A DNA stretch of 64,000 nt from Yanghanlia caeni (lineage in GTDB: Bacteria > Pseudomonadota > Gammaproteobacteria > Burkholderiales > Burkholderiaceae_B). The notes below the pieces were generated by a model that had not been told where the DNA came from, searched no databases, and saw only the letters and a list, made by a program, of their open reading frames with translations. The stretch is taken from assembly GCA_030733815.1 (NCBI GenBank), contig JAUZQE010000010.1, positions 1 to 64,000 of the forward strand, written 5' to 3'. The position numbers and the translations under genes were made by a program. Numbering within the stretch: position 1 is the first letter of the stretch; every line of letters starts with the position of its first letter. Positions 49,775-57,560 of the stretch are shown here, one piece after another.

Positions 49775-51208
49775 ATGACGACTCCCTTCACCCCTGCCAT
49801 GGCCAGCCGCATCGAGCTGTGGCCGCTGGATCGGCTCAAGCCCTACGCCAAGAATGCGCGCACCCACTCTGATGCACAGGTGGCACAGATCGCCAGCAGC
49901 ATCGTCGAGTACGGTTTTACCGCGCCGCTGCTGGTCTCGGGTGATGGCGGCATTCTGGCTGGACATGGTCGCCTGGCGGCTGCGCAGAAACTCGCGCTCG
50001 ATGTCGTACCGGTGGTCGTGCTCGATCACCTGACACCTACTCAGCGCCGCGCCTACATCCTCGCAGACAATGCGCTTGCCCAAGCCGCAGGCTGGGATGA
50101 GGAACTGCTGGCGTCCGAACTGGCCGAGTTGTCCGCCGCCGGTTTCGACCTGGCGCTGACCGGCTTCAGCGACGACGAGCTGGCCGACCTACTGGGCGAA
50201 GCCGATCCGGACGACAAAACAAATCCGCCAATTAGCGGATTTACCGAAGACGCCGACGAGGACATCCCGGAGGCGCCGGCCACCCCGGTCAGCCAGACGG
50301 GTGACATCTGGCAACTGGGTGCGCATCGCCTGATCTGCGGCGACTCGACCGATCCGTCCGTGGTCGCCGCGCTGATGGCGGGCGACCGGGCGAGCCTGTG
50401 CTTCACAAGCCCACCCTACGGTCAGCAGCGTGACTACACGCAAGGCATCGCCGACTGGGATGCGCTGATGCGCGGCGTCTTCGCCAACTTGCCGATGGCA
50501 GGCGACGGTCAGGTGCTGGTGAACCTCGGTCTGATTCATCGCGACAACGAGTTCATCCCGTATTGGGATAGCTGGATCAGTTGGATGCGCACGCAAGGCT
50601 GGCGACGTTTTGGCTGGTACGTCTGGGACCAGGGCCCCGGGATGCCTGGCGACTGGGCCGGGCGCCTGGCGCCGAGCTTCGAGTTCGTCTTCCACTTCAA
50701 CCGCGAAAGCCGCAAGCCCCACAAGATCGTGCCGTGCAAGCACGCCGGCCAGGACTCGCACCTGCGCGCCGATGGCAGTTCCACGGCGATGCGCGGCAAG
50801 GATGGCGAGGTCGGTGGCTGGACCCATGCCGGGCAGCCCACGCAGGACTTCCGCATCCCGGACAGCGTGATCCGGGTGATGCGTCACAAGGGCAAGATCG
50901 GCCGGGATATCGACCATCCGGCGGTGTTTCCGGTGGCCTTGCCCGAGCACATCTTGCTGGCGTACTCGGACCCGGGTGATGTTGTCTTCGAGCCCTTCGG
51001 CGGCTCCGGTACCACGATCCTGGCCGCCCAGAAGACGAATCGCGTGGCCCGCGCCATCGAACTGGCCCCGTCCTACACCGACGTGGCGGTCAAGCGCTTC
51101 CAACAAAACCACCCCGACATCCCGGTGACCTTGCTGGCCACCGGACAGACCTTTGCCGAGGTCGAATCAGAACGACTGGAGAACACCGATGCAAGCCTGG
51201 CTCGCTGA
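49775..51208 (+). CDS. ParB-domain / DNA methyltransferase fusion (first of tandem pair)
   Basis: A 477-residue fusion. Residues about 10-110 are a ParB/Srx nuclease-like domain (KNARTHSDAQVAQIASSI, GHGRLAAAQKL). The rest is an N6-adenine or N4-cytosine type DNA methyltransferase with catalytic SPPY near residue 212 and the SAM-binding FGGSGTT near 410; this order places it in the beta class. ATG 49775 is used; ATG 49745 would add ten residues. Such phage enzymes modify phage DNA to evade host restriction. A second, diverged copy follows with 20 bp overlap. Confidence 0.9.
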   Translation: MTTPFTPAMASRIELWPLDRLKPYAKNARTHSDAQVAQIASSIVEYGFTAPLLVSGDGGILAGHGRLAAAQKLALDVVPVVVLDHLTPTQRRAYILADNALAQAAGWDEELLASELAELSAAGFDLALTGFSDDELADLLGEADPDDKTNPPISGFTEDADEDIPEAPATPVSQTGDIWQLGAHRLICGDSTDPSVVAALMAGDRASLCFTSPPYGQQRDYTQGIADWDALMRGVFANLPMAGDGQVLVNLGLIHRDNEFIPYWDSWISWMRTQGWRRFGWYVWDQGPGMPGDWAGRLAPSFEFVFHFNRESRKPHKIVPCKHAGQDSHLRADGSSTAMRGKDGEVGGWTHAGQPTQDFRIPDSVIRVMRHKGKIGRDIDHPAVFPVALPEHILLAYSDPGDVVFEPFGGSGTTILAAQKTNRVARAIELAPSYTDVAVKRFQQNHPDIPVTLLATGQTFAEVESERLENTDASLAR

Positions 51209-52481
51209 CAAACTGGAGCATTGGCCCATCGAGCGCCTGTTGCCCTATATCCGAAATGCCCGCACCCACTCCGAGGCCCAAATCGCGCAGATCGCGGCGA
51301 GCATCGCCGAGTTCGGCTTCACTGCGCCAATCCTGGCCGGGTCGGATGGCGTGATCGTGGCCGGTCACGGGCGTTTGGCGGCGGCGCGCAAGCTGGGGTT
51401 GGCGAGCGTGCCGGTAGTGGTGCTTGAGCATCTCACCCCAACCCAGCGTCGGGCTCTGGTGATCGCCGACAACAAGATCGCCGAGAACGCCGGATGGGAC
51501 GAGGAACTGTTGCGTCTGGAGCTGGCCGAGTTGCAGGAGGCCGATTTCGACTTGGCGCTCACCGGCTTCGATGCCGACGAGTTGCTGGAGATCATGGCGG
51601 GCGAGGAAACCACTGCCGAGGGCCACACCGACGAGGATGCTGCTCCCGAGGTCCCGGTCACCCCAGTGTCTAAGCCTGGTGATGTCTGGATCATGGGCAA
51701 GCACCGGCTGCTCTGTGGCGACAGCACTGATGACGCGAGCTACGACACGCTGCTCGGCACCGAGCGGGTGGCGATGATCTTCCAAGATCCGCCGTACAAC
51801 GTGGACTATGCCAACACGGCCAAGGACAAGCTGCGCGGCACCAACCGTCCGATCCTGAACGACAACCTCGGCGACGGATTCCAGGACTTCCTGCTGGCGG
51901 CGTTCAAGCCAGCGCTGGCCCGATGCAATGGCGCGGTCTACGTGGCGATGTCCTCATCGGAACTTGACACCTTGCAGTCCGCCTTCCGTGCTGCCGGTGG
52001 CAAGTGGTCGACCTTCATCATCTGGGCCAAGAACACCTTCACGCTCGGGCGCTCGGACTACCAGCGCCAGTACGAGCCGATCCTCTACGGCTGGCCCGAG
52101 GGAGCTACCCGCCACTGGTGTGGTGACCGCGACCAAGGCGATGTGTGGCACTTCAACAAGCCGCGCGTCAATGACCTGCACCCAACAATGAAACCGGTGG
52201 AACTGGTCGAGCGAGCGATCCGCAACTCCAGCCGACCGGGTGATGTGGTGCTCGATCCCTTCGGTGGCTCTGGCACCACGCTGATCGCCGCTGAGAAGTC
52301 CGGTCGCCAGGCGAGGTTGATTGAGCTCGACCCCAAGTACGTCGATGTGATTGTTCGTCGCTGGCAGGAATACGCTGGCTCACAGGCGGTGCGGGAAGCG
52401 GATGGGGTGAAGTTCGATGACCTGGTCGGCACAGCCGATTCTGCCGACGCCAGTGATATCGATGCCGAGGTGGCGCTGTGA
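51189..52481 (+). CDS. ParB-domain / DNA methyltransferase fusion (second of tandem pair)
   Basis: A 430-residue paralogue of the preceding protein. The ParB-like part (KNxRTHSEAQ-type, IRNARTHSEAQIAQIAASI, GHGRLAAARKL) is closely similar, but the methyltransferase part differs: catalytic DPPYNVDY near residue 200 and FGGSGTT near 358. DPPY instead of SPPY suggests a different base or target site. Overlaps the first gene by 20 bp and the next by 4 bp. Confidence 0.9.
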   Translation: MQAWLADKLEHWPIERLLPYIRNARTHSEAQIAQIAASIAEFGFTAPILAGSDGVIVAGHGRLAAARKLGLASVPVVVLEHLTPTQRRALVIADNKIAENAGWDEELLRLELAELQEADFDLALTGFDADELLEIMAGEETTAEGHTDEDAAPEVPVTPVSKPGDVWIMGKHRLLCGDSTDDASYDTLLGTERVAMIFQDPPYNVDYANTAKDKLRGTNRPILNDNLGDGFQDFLLAAFKPALARCNGAVYVAMSSSELDTLQSAFRAAGGKWSTFIIWAKNTFTLGRSDYQRQYEPILYGWPEGATRHWCGDRDQGDVWHFNKPRVNDLHPTMKPVELVERAIRNSSRPGDVVLDPFGGSGTTLIAAEKSGRQARLIELDPKYVDVIVRRWQEYAGSQAVREADGVKFDDLVGTADSADASDIDAEVAL

Positions 52482-52714
52482 AGCAGTCGCGCTGGATGTC
52501 GCTGGTGGAAGCCGTGACCAATATGCTGGTCGGCTACGGTGTGGCGGTGGCGACCCAATGGCTGGTGTTTCCCCTCTTCGGGCTTCACGCCACGCTGCAG
52601 GAGAACTTGCTGATTGGCCTCATCTTCACGGCCGTGTCGCTGGTCAGGAGCTACGTGCTGCGCCGGGTCTTTGAGGCGCTGCGCGTGCGTCAGTTGTCCC
52701 CAAATTCGGGGTAA
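52478..52714 (+). CDS. small two-helix membrane protein (DUF7220-like)
   Basis: A 78-residue protein with two membrane helices (about residues 12-33 and 43-62) and a basic C-terminus. The opening KQSRWMSLVEAVTNMLVGYG matches small phage proteins annotated DUF7220. It follows the methyltransferase by overlap. No lysis-type feature is clear, but a membrane role such as superinfection control is possible. Its end overlaps a leftward gene. Confidence 0.75.
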   Translation: MKQSRWMSLVEAVTNMLVGYGVAVATQWLVFPLFGLHATLQENLLIGLIFTAVSLVRSYVLRRVFEALRVRQLSPNSG

Positions 52715-52887
52715 AGGTCGCCGCTGCTGATGTCGGCGCGGTACGTGACGTCACGGAACTCGCCGGGCGCATCGGCCAGGATTACGCCACCGACCGACTG
52801 GATGGCGACGCCGTACTTGCGGGTGAGTGCCGTCAGCTCGGCGATGAACTGCTCATAGTTGGTGGTGAGGGGTGTGGTGGTGGCCAT
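52690..52887 (-). CDS. small hypothetical protein of the leftward phage island
   Basis: A 65-residue acidic protein: a helical half (EQFIAELTALTRKYGVAIQSV) and a beta half (GVILADAPGEFRDVTYRADI). It lies 10 bp after the 122-residue gene and shares its promoter-like element A. Function unknown. Confidence 0.6.
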   Translation of the reverse strand: MATTTPLTTNYEQFIAELTALTRKYGVAIQSVGGVILADAPGEFRDVTYRADISSGDLYPEFGDN

Positions 52888-52897
52888 GGCGATTTCC

Positions 52898-53266
52898 TCA
52901 CGCTGCCAGGGACTCTTCGACGATCTCGCAGTGGATCACAAAGCCAGTAAGGTAAGGCAGACCCTTGGGGATGCCGTACTGTTTGCTGGTGCTGCGGCCG
53001 ATCGTCCAGCCCATCCAACGTTGCGTGGCGGCGTTGATGGCGTCGGCCAGGGTGGCACCGGTGTAGAGGCCGTTTTGCACATCGTCGGCAAAGTGGCGGC
53101 CGTGGCGGCTGTCGAGGAAGATGCGGACCGATTCGAGCGGCTGGCTGGTGGCATCCGAGATCGCAGTCATGGCCAGCGGCCAGGCGGCTTCGGCGTGCTC
53201 GCTCATCGTTTCAAAGAACCCCCAATCGGTGACGGTCGGGGCGGGGATCTGGGTGGTGGTGTTCAT
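52898..53266 (-). CDS. hypothetical protein of the leftward phage island
   Basis: A 122-residue protein with FLDSRHGRHFADDVQNGL and a basic DAINAATQRWMGWTIGR stretch, typical of proteins carried by integrative islands of beta-proteobacteria, without known function. GGAG precedes the start, 34 bp after repeat element A. Confidence 0.65.
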   Translation of the reverse strand: MNTTTQIPAPTVTDWGFFETMSEHAEAAWPLAMTAISDATSQPLESVRIFLDSRHGRHFADDVQNGLYTGATLADAINAATQRWMGWTIGRSTSKQYGIPKGLPYLTGFVIHCEIVEESLAA

Positions 53267-53300
53267 CTCTGGCTCCAGGTGGTTGATTGTTGCGACACCC

Positions 53301-53333
53301 GTAGTAACGCGCTTCGGGCGATGGAAGCCAAGC
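53301..53333 (-). promoter_or_regulatory. bipartite promoter-like element A
   Basis: On the minus strand GCTTGGCTTC (53333-53324) is followed after exactly 10 nt by AGCGCGTTACTAC (53313-53301). The element ends 34 bp before the start codon at 53266. The same two blocks with the same gap precede every transcription unit of the island. A long imperfect inverted copy of the first block (GCGCTTGGCT, 53352-53361) lies nearby. Confidence 0.6.
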
Positions 53334-53371
53334 GCCTGTTCGATCTTTTTTGCGCTTGGCTCCGAAGCCTC

Positions 53372-53641
53372 TTATTCGGCCATCGTGTCGGCGCGCACCA
53401 GTTCCGCCTGGGCGCTGGCGATCAGGTCAAGGCGCAGGTTCGGGGTGATGTTGCAGGCCAGTTCGTTCAGGGTCCAGTTCATCACATCGGCCTTGTCGCG
53501 CAGCGACTCGGCTTCCTCGAAGCGGTTGGTGTAGCGATCCAGTTCGCGCAGGGCGCGCTCCAGGGTGGATCGGGCTTGGGCCAGGGCCTCGCGGGCGCGG
53601 TGTTCGGCGTGCTGGGCTTGAAATTCGCGGGGGGTGTTCAT
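53372..53641 (-). CDS. small coiled-coil hypothetical protein of the phage island
   Basis: An 89-residue protein, nearly all helical, with heptads from about residue 8 to 55 (EHRAREALAQARSTLERALR, then ELDRYTNRFEEAESLRDK). AAGGAGAG lies upstream. Repeat element B is 36 bp before the start. Probably self-associates; role unknown. Confidence 0.65.
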   Translation of the reverse strand: MNTPREFQAQHAEHRAREALAQARSTLERALRELDRYTNRFEEAESLRDKADVMNWTLNELACNITPNLRLDLIASAQAELVRADTMAE

Positions 53642-53677
53642 GGTGTGCTCTCCTTTCGGTTGATCGTTGCGACACCT

Positions 53678-53710
53678 GTATGAACGCGCTTCGGGCCACT
53701 GAAGCCAAGC
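53678..53710 (-). promoter_or_regulatory. bipartite promoter-like element B
   Basis: Minus-strand GCTTGGCTTC (53710-53701), 10 nt, then AGCGCGTTCATAC (53690-53678), ending 36 bp before the start codon at 53641. It lies wholly between two genes. Confidence 0.6.
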
Positions 53711-53731
53711 GATTCATCAATCATTTTTTGA

Positions 53732-54205
53732 TCACTGGTCTGCCAGTCTGTCGAGGATGCGCAAGGCGGCGGGATCGCCCGACAGCGCCCGGCGCAGGGT
53801 GCGGATCGCCTGCTCCCGCGACACCTCTGGGCGACGGTTGTCGATCAGCCAGCCAATCGCGCCGGCCTGGTCGTCATCGGTGACCGGCGTCGCTTCGGCA
53901 ATGCCAACGTAGCGCCCGTAGCGGCTGCCCGAGGGATCGACAAACACGGTTGTGCGCCCTGGCGCGCTGACAGCCACCACGCGCCGGCGCCCATTCGCGT
54001 GACCGCCGAGTCCGGCTAGCCAATCCCGGTCCTCCAGCAGTGTGTTGGCGAAGGCGTCATATTCAGCCTCGGTGAGTGCCTTACGCCACGCGATTTCGAT
54101 GGGCTCGAAGAGTGCGCTGGGGTCGGTGTTGTGCAGCACTTCGTCCAGGTCGCAGGGCTTGCGGGCAAAGCGGGCACGGATCGGTGTGTGGTTGGCGGTG
54201 GTCAT
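53732..54205 (-). CDS. hypothetical protein of the phage island
   Basis: A 157-residue protein. The start ATG 54205 has AAGGACG upstream; the open frame runs 51 codons further without support. It has IAWRKALTEAEYDAFANTLL, a glycine-rich GGHANGRRRVVAV and a helical C-terminus ending RTLRRALSGDPAALRILDRL. Not recognised. Repeat element C precedes it by 34 bp. Confidence 0.65.
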   Translation of the reverse strand: MTTANHTPIRARFARKPCDLDEVLHNTDPSALFEPIEIAWRKALTEAEYDAFANTLLEDRDWLAGLGGHANGRRRVVAVSAPGRTTVFVDPSGSRYGRYVGIAEATPVTDDDQAGAIGWLIDNRRPEVSREQAIRTLRRALSGDPAALRILDRLADQ

Positions 54206-54239
54206 GGTGGCGTCCTTTCGGTGGATGTGGGTGACAACA

Positions 54240-54272
54240 GCATTCACGCGCTGGTCCCCACCGAAGCCAAGC
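54240..54272 (-). promoter_or_regulatory. bipartite promoter-like element C
   Basis: Minus-strand GCTTGGCTTC (54272-54263), 10 nt, then AGCGCGTGAATGC (54252-54240), ending 34 bp before the start codon at 54205. The second block is the most diverged of the four. Confidence 0.55.
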
Positions 54273-54479
54273 TCAATCTGCATCGCGATGGGCATCGAGT
54301 GCATCGAGGGCTTCAATCGCCAGCACCAGATCGGCAATGCGGTCGGCCTCGAAGCCAAACCCCCGGTGGCGAAGGAGGTGCTCGATGCTCGGATGCTTCA
54401 TCCGGGCGATCTCCCGGCAGGCCTCCAGCAAGGCTGGCAACAGGTTTGCCGGGATCGGGGCGTTGGGCTGCGTGCTCAC
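54273..54479 (-). CDS. small hypothetical protein of the phage island
   Basis: A 68-residue helical protein (LLPALLEACREIARMKHPSI, then RIADLVLAIEALDALDAHRD). Its start overlaps the stop of the DUF3489 gene by 4 bp, so the two are coupled. Its own stop lies at the edge of element C. Unknown role. Confidence 0.6.
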   Translation of the reverse strand: MSTQPNAPIPANLLPALLEACREIARMKHPSIEHLLRHRGFGFEADRIADLVLAIEALDALDAHRDAD

Positions 54480-55081
54480 GCGGTGGCTTCCTCGGCGATG
54501 CGGTAGAGGCGCTGTCCTGCGCCCGGCGTGCCGGCGGGGCCCTCGATCTTCTCGGAGACGATATTCAGGCCCAATTTCTTCTTGAGTGCGCCGGCAAAGG
54601 TGCCGCGCACCGTGTGCGCCTGCCAGCCCGTGGCTTCGCAGATCTGCGCGATAGTGGCGCCCTCGGGGCGTTTCAACATCTCGATTACCAGCGCCTGCTT
54701 GCTGTTGCCCGGGCCACGCTTGGGCGACTCAAGGGTGCTGGCGGGTTGAACCTGCTGCCAGCTGGCTTCGGCGGCAGCCACGGCGGCTTCCAGCTCCGGG
54801 TCGTCGGCCAGGGGCGGCGTGGCAATGCTGGTGGCCACCGTCGGCGGCAGCACATCTTCCGGCTGCGCCTCGCCCTTGATGATGGCGATGGCGGCTGGGC
54901 TCAGGCGCCACTGGCCGCCTTGCTGCTCGATCAACCCCCGCTGCGCGAGGCTGGCGATCATCTTGAGTTTGGCGCCGCCCTTGAGGGCCAGCAGCGGTTC
55001 GATCAGGCCATTGGCGTCGCAATGCGCGCGGGTGATCAGGTCCAGTTGGCGTTCGGTGATCGGGGTGGTTTGTGCGGACAT
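54476..55081 (-). CDS. DUF3489 domain-containing protein
   Basis: A 201-residue protein. The C-terminal 75 residues form a winged-helix-like DUF3489 domain (MLKRPEGATIAQICEATGWQ, then HTVRGTFAGALKKKLGL), also known from transposon and island proteins. The N-terminal part resembles a small helix-turn-helix (LDLITRAHCDANGLIEPLL, LAQRGLIEQQGGQWRLSP). It may bind DNA and regulate the island. GAGC precedes the start; 33 bp separate it from the 80-residue gene upstream. Confidence 0.8.
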   Translation of the reverse strand: MSAQTTPITERQLDLITRAHCDANGLIEPLLALKGGAKLKMIASLAQRGLIEQQGGQWRLSPAAIAIIKGEAQPEDVLPPTVATSIATPPLADDPELEAAVAAAEASWQQVQPASTLESPKRGPGNSKQALVIEMLKRPEGATIAQICEATGWQAHTVRGTFAGALKKKLGLNIVSEKIEGPAGTPGAGQRLYRIAEEATA

Positions 55082-55114
55082 GGTCGTGCTCCTTGTGAGT
55101 GATGTGAAGGAAGG

Positions 55115-55357
55115 TCAGGCGGCTTGTTGTTGGATCGGCCGATCAGTGGCCTTGGCGGCGGCGCTTTGGCCTGCGGTCAGGCCTGCTTGGTAGGCCGCCA
55201 TCAGGGCGCTTTGGACGGCCCAGACGCTGACGTCGTGGAAGTCCAGGCGGTCCCTGTTGCGGGTTTCCAGGGTCTCGATGAAGAGATGGTCCAGGGCGAT
55301 CCGGGCGAGCAGCTGGTCCAGTTGCTGGGCGGTCTTGTTGGCAGTTTTTCGCATCAT
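55115..55357 (-). CDS. small DUF6900-like protein
   Basis: An 80-residue protein with LLARIALDHLFIETLETRNRD and DFHDVSVWAVQSALMAAYQAG, the pattern of small proteins annotated DUF6900. Two adjacent ATGs (55357 and 55354) are possible; AAGGAG suits the second slightly better. It heads the longest unit of the leftward island, 32 bp after element D. Function unknown. Confidence 0.7.
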   Translation of the reverse strand: MMRKTANKTAQQLDQLLARIALDHLFIETLETRNRDRLDFHDVSVWAVQSALMAAYQAGLTAGQSAAAKATDRPIQQQAA

Positions 55358-55389
55358 GGTTCTCCTTGGCGTGTGTTGCTGTGGTGTCT

Positions 55390-55422
55390 GTATGAACGCG
55401 CTGTTCAAGCAGAAAGCCAAGC
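55390..55422 (-). promoter_or_regulatory. bipartite promoter-like element D
   Basis: Minus-strand GCTTGGCTTT (55422-55413), 10 nt, then AGCGCGTTCATAC (55402-55390), ending 32 bp before the start codon at 55357. It lies in the divergent gap before the large terminase gene. Confidence 0.6.
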
Positions 55423-55455
55423 GTTCGGCCTATCTATTTCGCATCGGAGTGGCTT

Positions 55456-57312
55456 GTGTTCGACACTGCTGAATCGGCGGTCGAATCCGCCTGGAAACGG
55501 GGCCTTGCCCCCGATCCCATCCTCACCGTCGATGACTGGGCCAACCGGCACCGGATGCTCTCGTCGGTCGCCTCAGCCGAACCCGGCCGCTGGTCGACGA
55601 GTCGCACGCCGTATCTCAAGGAGGTGATGGAGGCGCTGTCGGCCACCTCGCGCATCGAGCGTGTTGTGTTCATGGCCGGAGGGCAGGTGGGTAAAACCGA
55701 ATGCGGACTCAACTGGGTCGGCTACGTCATCCACCACGCCCCGGGGCCGATGTTGCTGGTGCAGCCCACGGTGGAAGGCGCCAAGCGCGTCTCCAAGCAG
55801 CGCGTCGATGCGCTGATCGAAGCCAGCCCTGAACTGGCCAGCCGGGTCAAAGACCCACGCAGCCGCGATTCGGGCAACACCCAGCTGATGAAGGAATTCC
55901 CCGGTGGCGTGCTGATCATGACCGGCGCCAATTCGGCGGTGGGCCTGCGCTCGATGCCGGTGCGTTACCTGTTTCTGGATGAGGTCGACGGCTATCCAGG
56001 GGATGCCGATGGCGAGGGCGATCCGGTGGCGCTCGCCGTGCAGCGCGCTGCCACCTTCGTCAATCGCAAGGTCTATCTGTGCTCAACGCCGACGCTCAAA
56101 GGCTTCTCGCGCATCGAGGCGGCCTACCTGGAGTCGGACCAGCGGGTGTTCGAGGTGCCCTGCGATCACTGTGGGGCGCACAGCCAGATCCAATGGCGGG
56201 ACATCAAGTGGCCGACCGGCAAGATGGCGGACGCCGCATGGCACTGCCCAGCCTGCGACGGCATTCATCCCGAGTACCGCAAACCGGCACTGCTGGCCAA
56301 CGGTCGTTGGACGGCTAAGGCCGAGGGCGATGGCAAAACGGTGGGATTTCATCTGTCGAGCCTGTACAGCCCGTGGCTGACCTGGGGTGAGATCGCCCAG
56401 GAGCACCACGCTGCCAAGGACGATCCGGTGCGGCTCAAGGTCTGGGTCAACACCAAACTGGCCGAGACCTGGGAAGACCGGGAGGGAGAGACCTTGGATG
56501 CGGAGGGCCTGATGGAACGTCGTGAAGCCTACGGGCCTGCGATTCCGGCTGAGGTGGCACTGCTCACCTGCGGTATCGACGTGCAGGACGACCGACTGGA
56601 ACTGGAAGTGGTCGGCTGGGGCCGAGACGAGGAGTCCTGGTCCATCGACTACAAGGTGCTGTGGGGCGACCCGTCGGCACCGGACACCTGGTCGCAACTG
56701 GATGCTTACCTCGGCAATCGTTTCGAGCACGAGACCCTGGCCAACGGCCTGACCATCGAAGCTGCTTGCCTCGACACCGGCGGCCACCACACCCTGGCGG
56801 CCTACGCCTTCTGCAAAGGCCGCGAGAGAAAGCGCATCTGGGCGATCAAGGGGGGCTCGGGCAAACGGCCGATCTGGCCCAAGCGTCCGAGCAAGGCCAA
56901 CAAGGGCAAGGTCAATCTGTTCACGGTGGGCGTCGATGCGGCCAAGGAAGCCATCTACGCCCGCCTCAAGAAGTCAGACGCCGGTGCTGGCGCGATGCAC
57001 TTTCCGCTGGATCGGGATGCGCAGTATTTCGAGCAGCTGACGGCCGAGCGGATTCGGACCCGGTATGTGAAGGGCTTCCCGCAGCGCTTCTGGTGGAAGC
57101 CGGATGGCCGGCGCAACGAAGCGCTGGACTGCCGGGTGTACGCCTACGCCGCGCTGCATGGCCTGTTGTCGATGGGCCTGAACCTGAACAAGCGGGTCGA
57201 GGCGCTGCCGCCGGTGCCCTCCACTCGCCAGATCAAGAGCACCCCTGTTTCGACCCCGATGACCGCCAGCCCGCGCCGTCGGCGCATGGCCATTTCTTCC
57301 AACTACCTCTGA
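55456..57312 (+). CDS. phage terminase large subunit, GpA family
   Basis: A 618-residue packaging motor. The N-terminal ATPase has Walker A GGQVGKT (75-81) and Walker B YLFLDEVD (171-178); the C-terminal RNase H-like nuclease begins near residue 370 with ALLTCGIDVQDDRLELEVVG. A CDHC/CPAC pair (about 234-275) is a zinc knuckle common in GpA relatives. GTG 55456 is preceded by GGAGTGG. It is the first gene of the head block, and cuts cos DNA with the Nu1-like subunit encoded at 48950. Confidence 0.95.
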   Translation: MFDTAESAVESAWKRGLAPDPILTVDDWANRHRMLSSVASAEPGRWSTSRTPYLKEVMEALSATSRIERVVFMAGGQVGKTECGLNWVGYVIHHAPGPMLLVQPTVEGAKRVSKQRVDALIEASPELASRVKDPRSRDSGNTQLMKEFPGGVLIMTGANSAVGLRSMPVRYLFLDEVDGYPGDADGEGDPVALAVQRAATFVNRKVYLCSTPTLKGFSRIEAAYLESDQRVFEVPCDHCGAHSQIQWRDIKWPTGKMADAAWHCPACDGIHPEYRKPALLANGRWTAKAEGDGKTVGFHLSSLYSPWLTWGEIAQEHHAAKDDPVRLKVWVNTKLAETWEDREGETLDAEGLMERREAYGPAIPAEVALLTCGIDVQDDRLELEVVGWGRDEESWSIDYKVLWGDPSAPDTWSQLDAYLGNRFEHETLANGLTIEAACLDTGGHHTLAAYAFCKGRERKRIWAIKGGSGKRPIWPKRPSKANKGKVNLFTVGVDAAKEAIYARLKKSDAGAGAMHFPLDRDAQYFEQLTAERIRTRYVKGFPQRFWWKPDGRRNEALDCRVYAYAALHGLLSMGLNLNKRVEALPPVPSTRQIKSTPVSTPMTASPRRRRMAISSNYL

Positions 57313-57347
57313 TACCGCCAGCCTCCCGCTGGCCGGGAGTGCTGTCC

Positions 57348-57560
57348 ATGACCCTCGAACAACTCAAGGCCCAGCGCGAAGCCCTGCAGGCCGCGCGCTT
57401 CAATGGCGTGCTCACCGTGAAGGCCGGCGACAAGTGGGTGACCTACAAGTCGGACGCCGAACTGCAGTCTGCCCTGGGAGACCTGGATCGTGAGATCGCC
57501 AAGGCAGAAGGCCGCCCGCGCGCCAGGCGCATCCGCGCTTACGCAGGGAAGGGATTGTGA
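57348..57560 (+). CDS. gpW-like head-tail joining protein
   Basis: A 70-residue protein (LEQLKAQREALQAARFNGVLTVKAGDKWVTYKSDAELQSAL over residues 3-43) with the helix-hairpin-helix pattern and basic tail of lambda gpW, which stabilises packaged DNA and builds the tail-attachment surface. It sits between terminase and portal, as in lambda. Stop and next start overlap. Confidence 0.85.
   Translation: MTLEQLKAQREALQAARFNGVLTVKAGDKWVTYKSDAELQSALGDLDREIAKAEGRPRARRIRAYAGKGL

Noticed and set aside
50221-50242. AAATCCGC/GCGGATTT inverted repeat as operator or terminator
   Set aside because: It lies in the linker-coding part of the first methyltransferase gene with no regulatory context; probably incidental.
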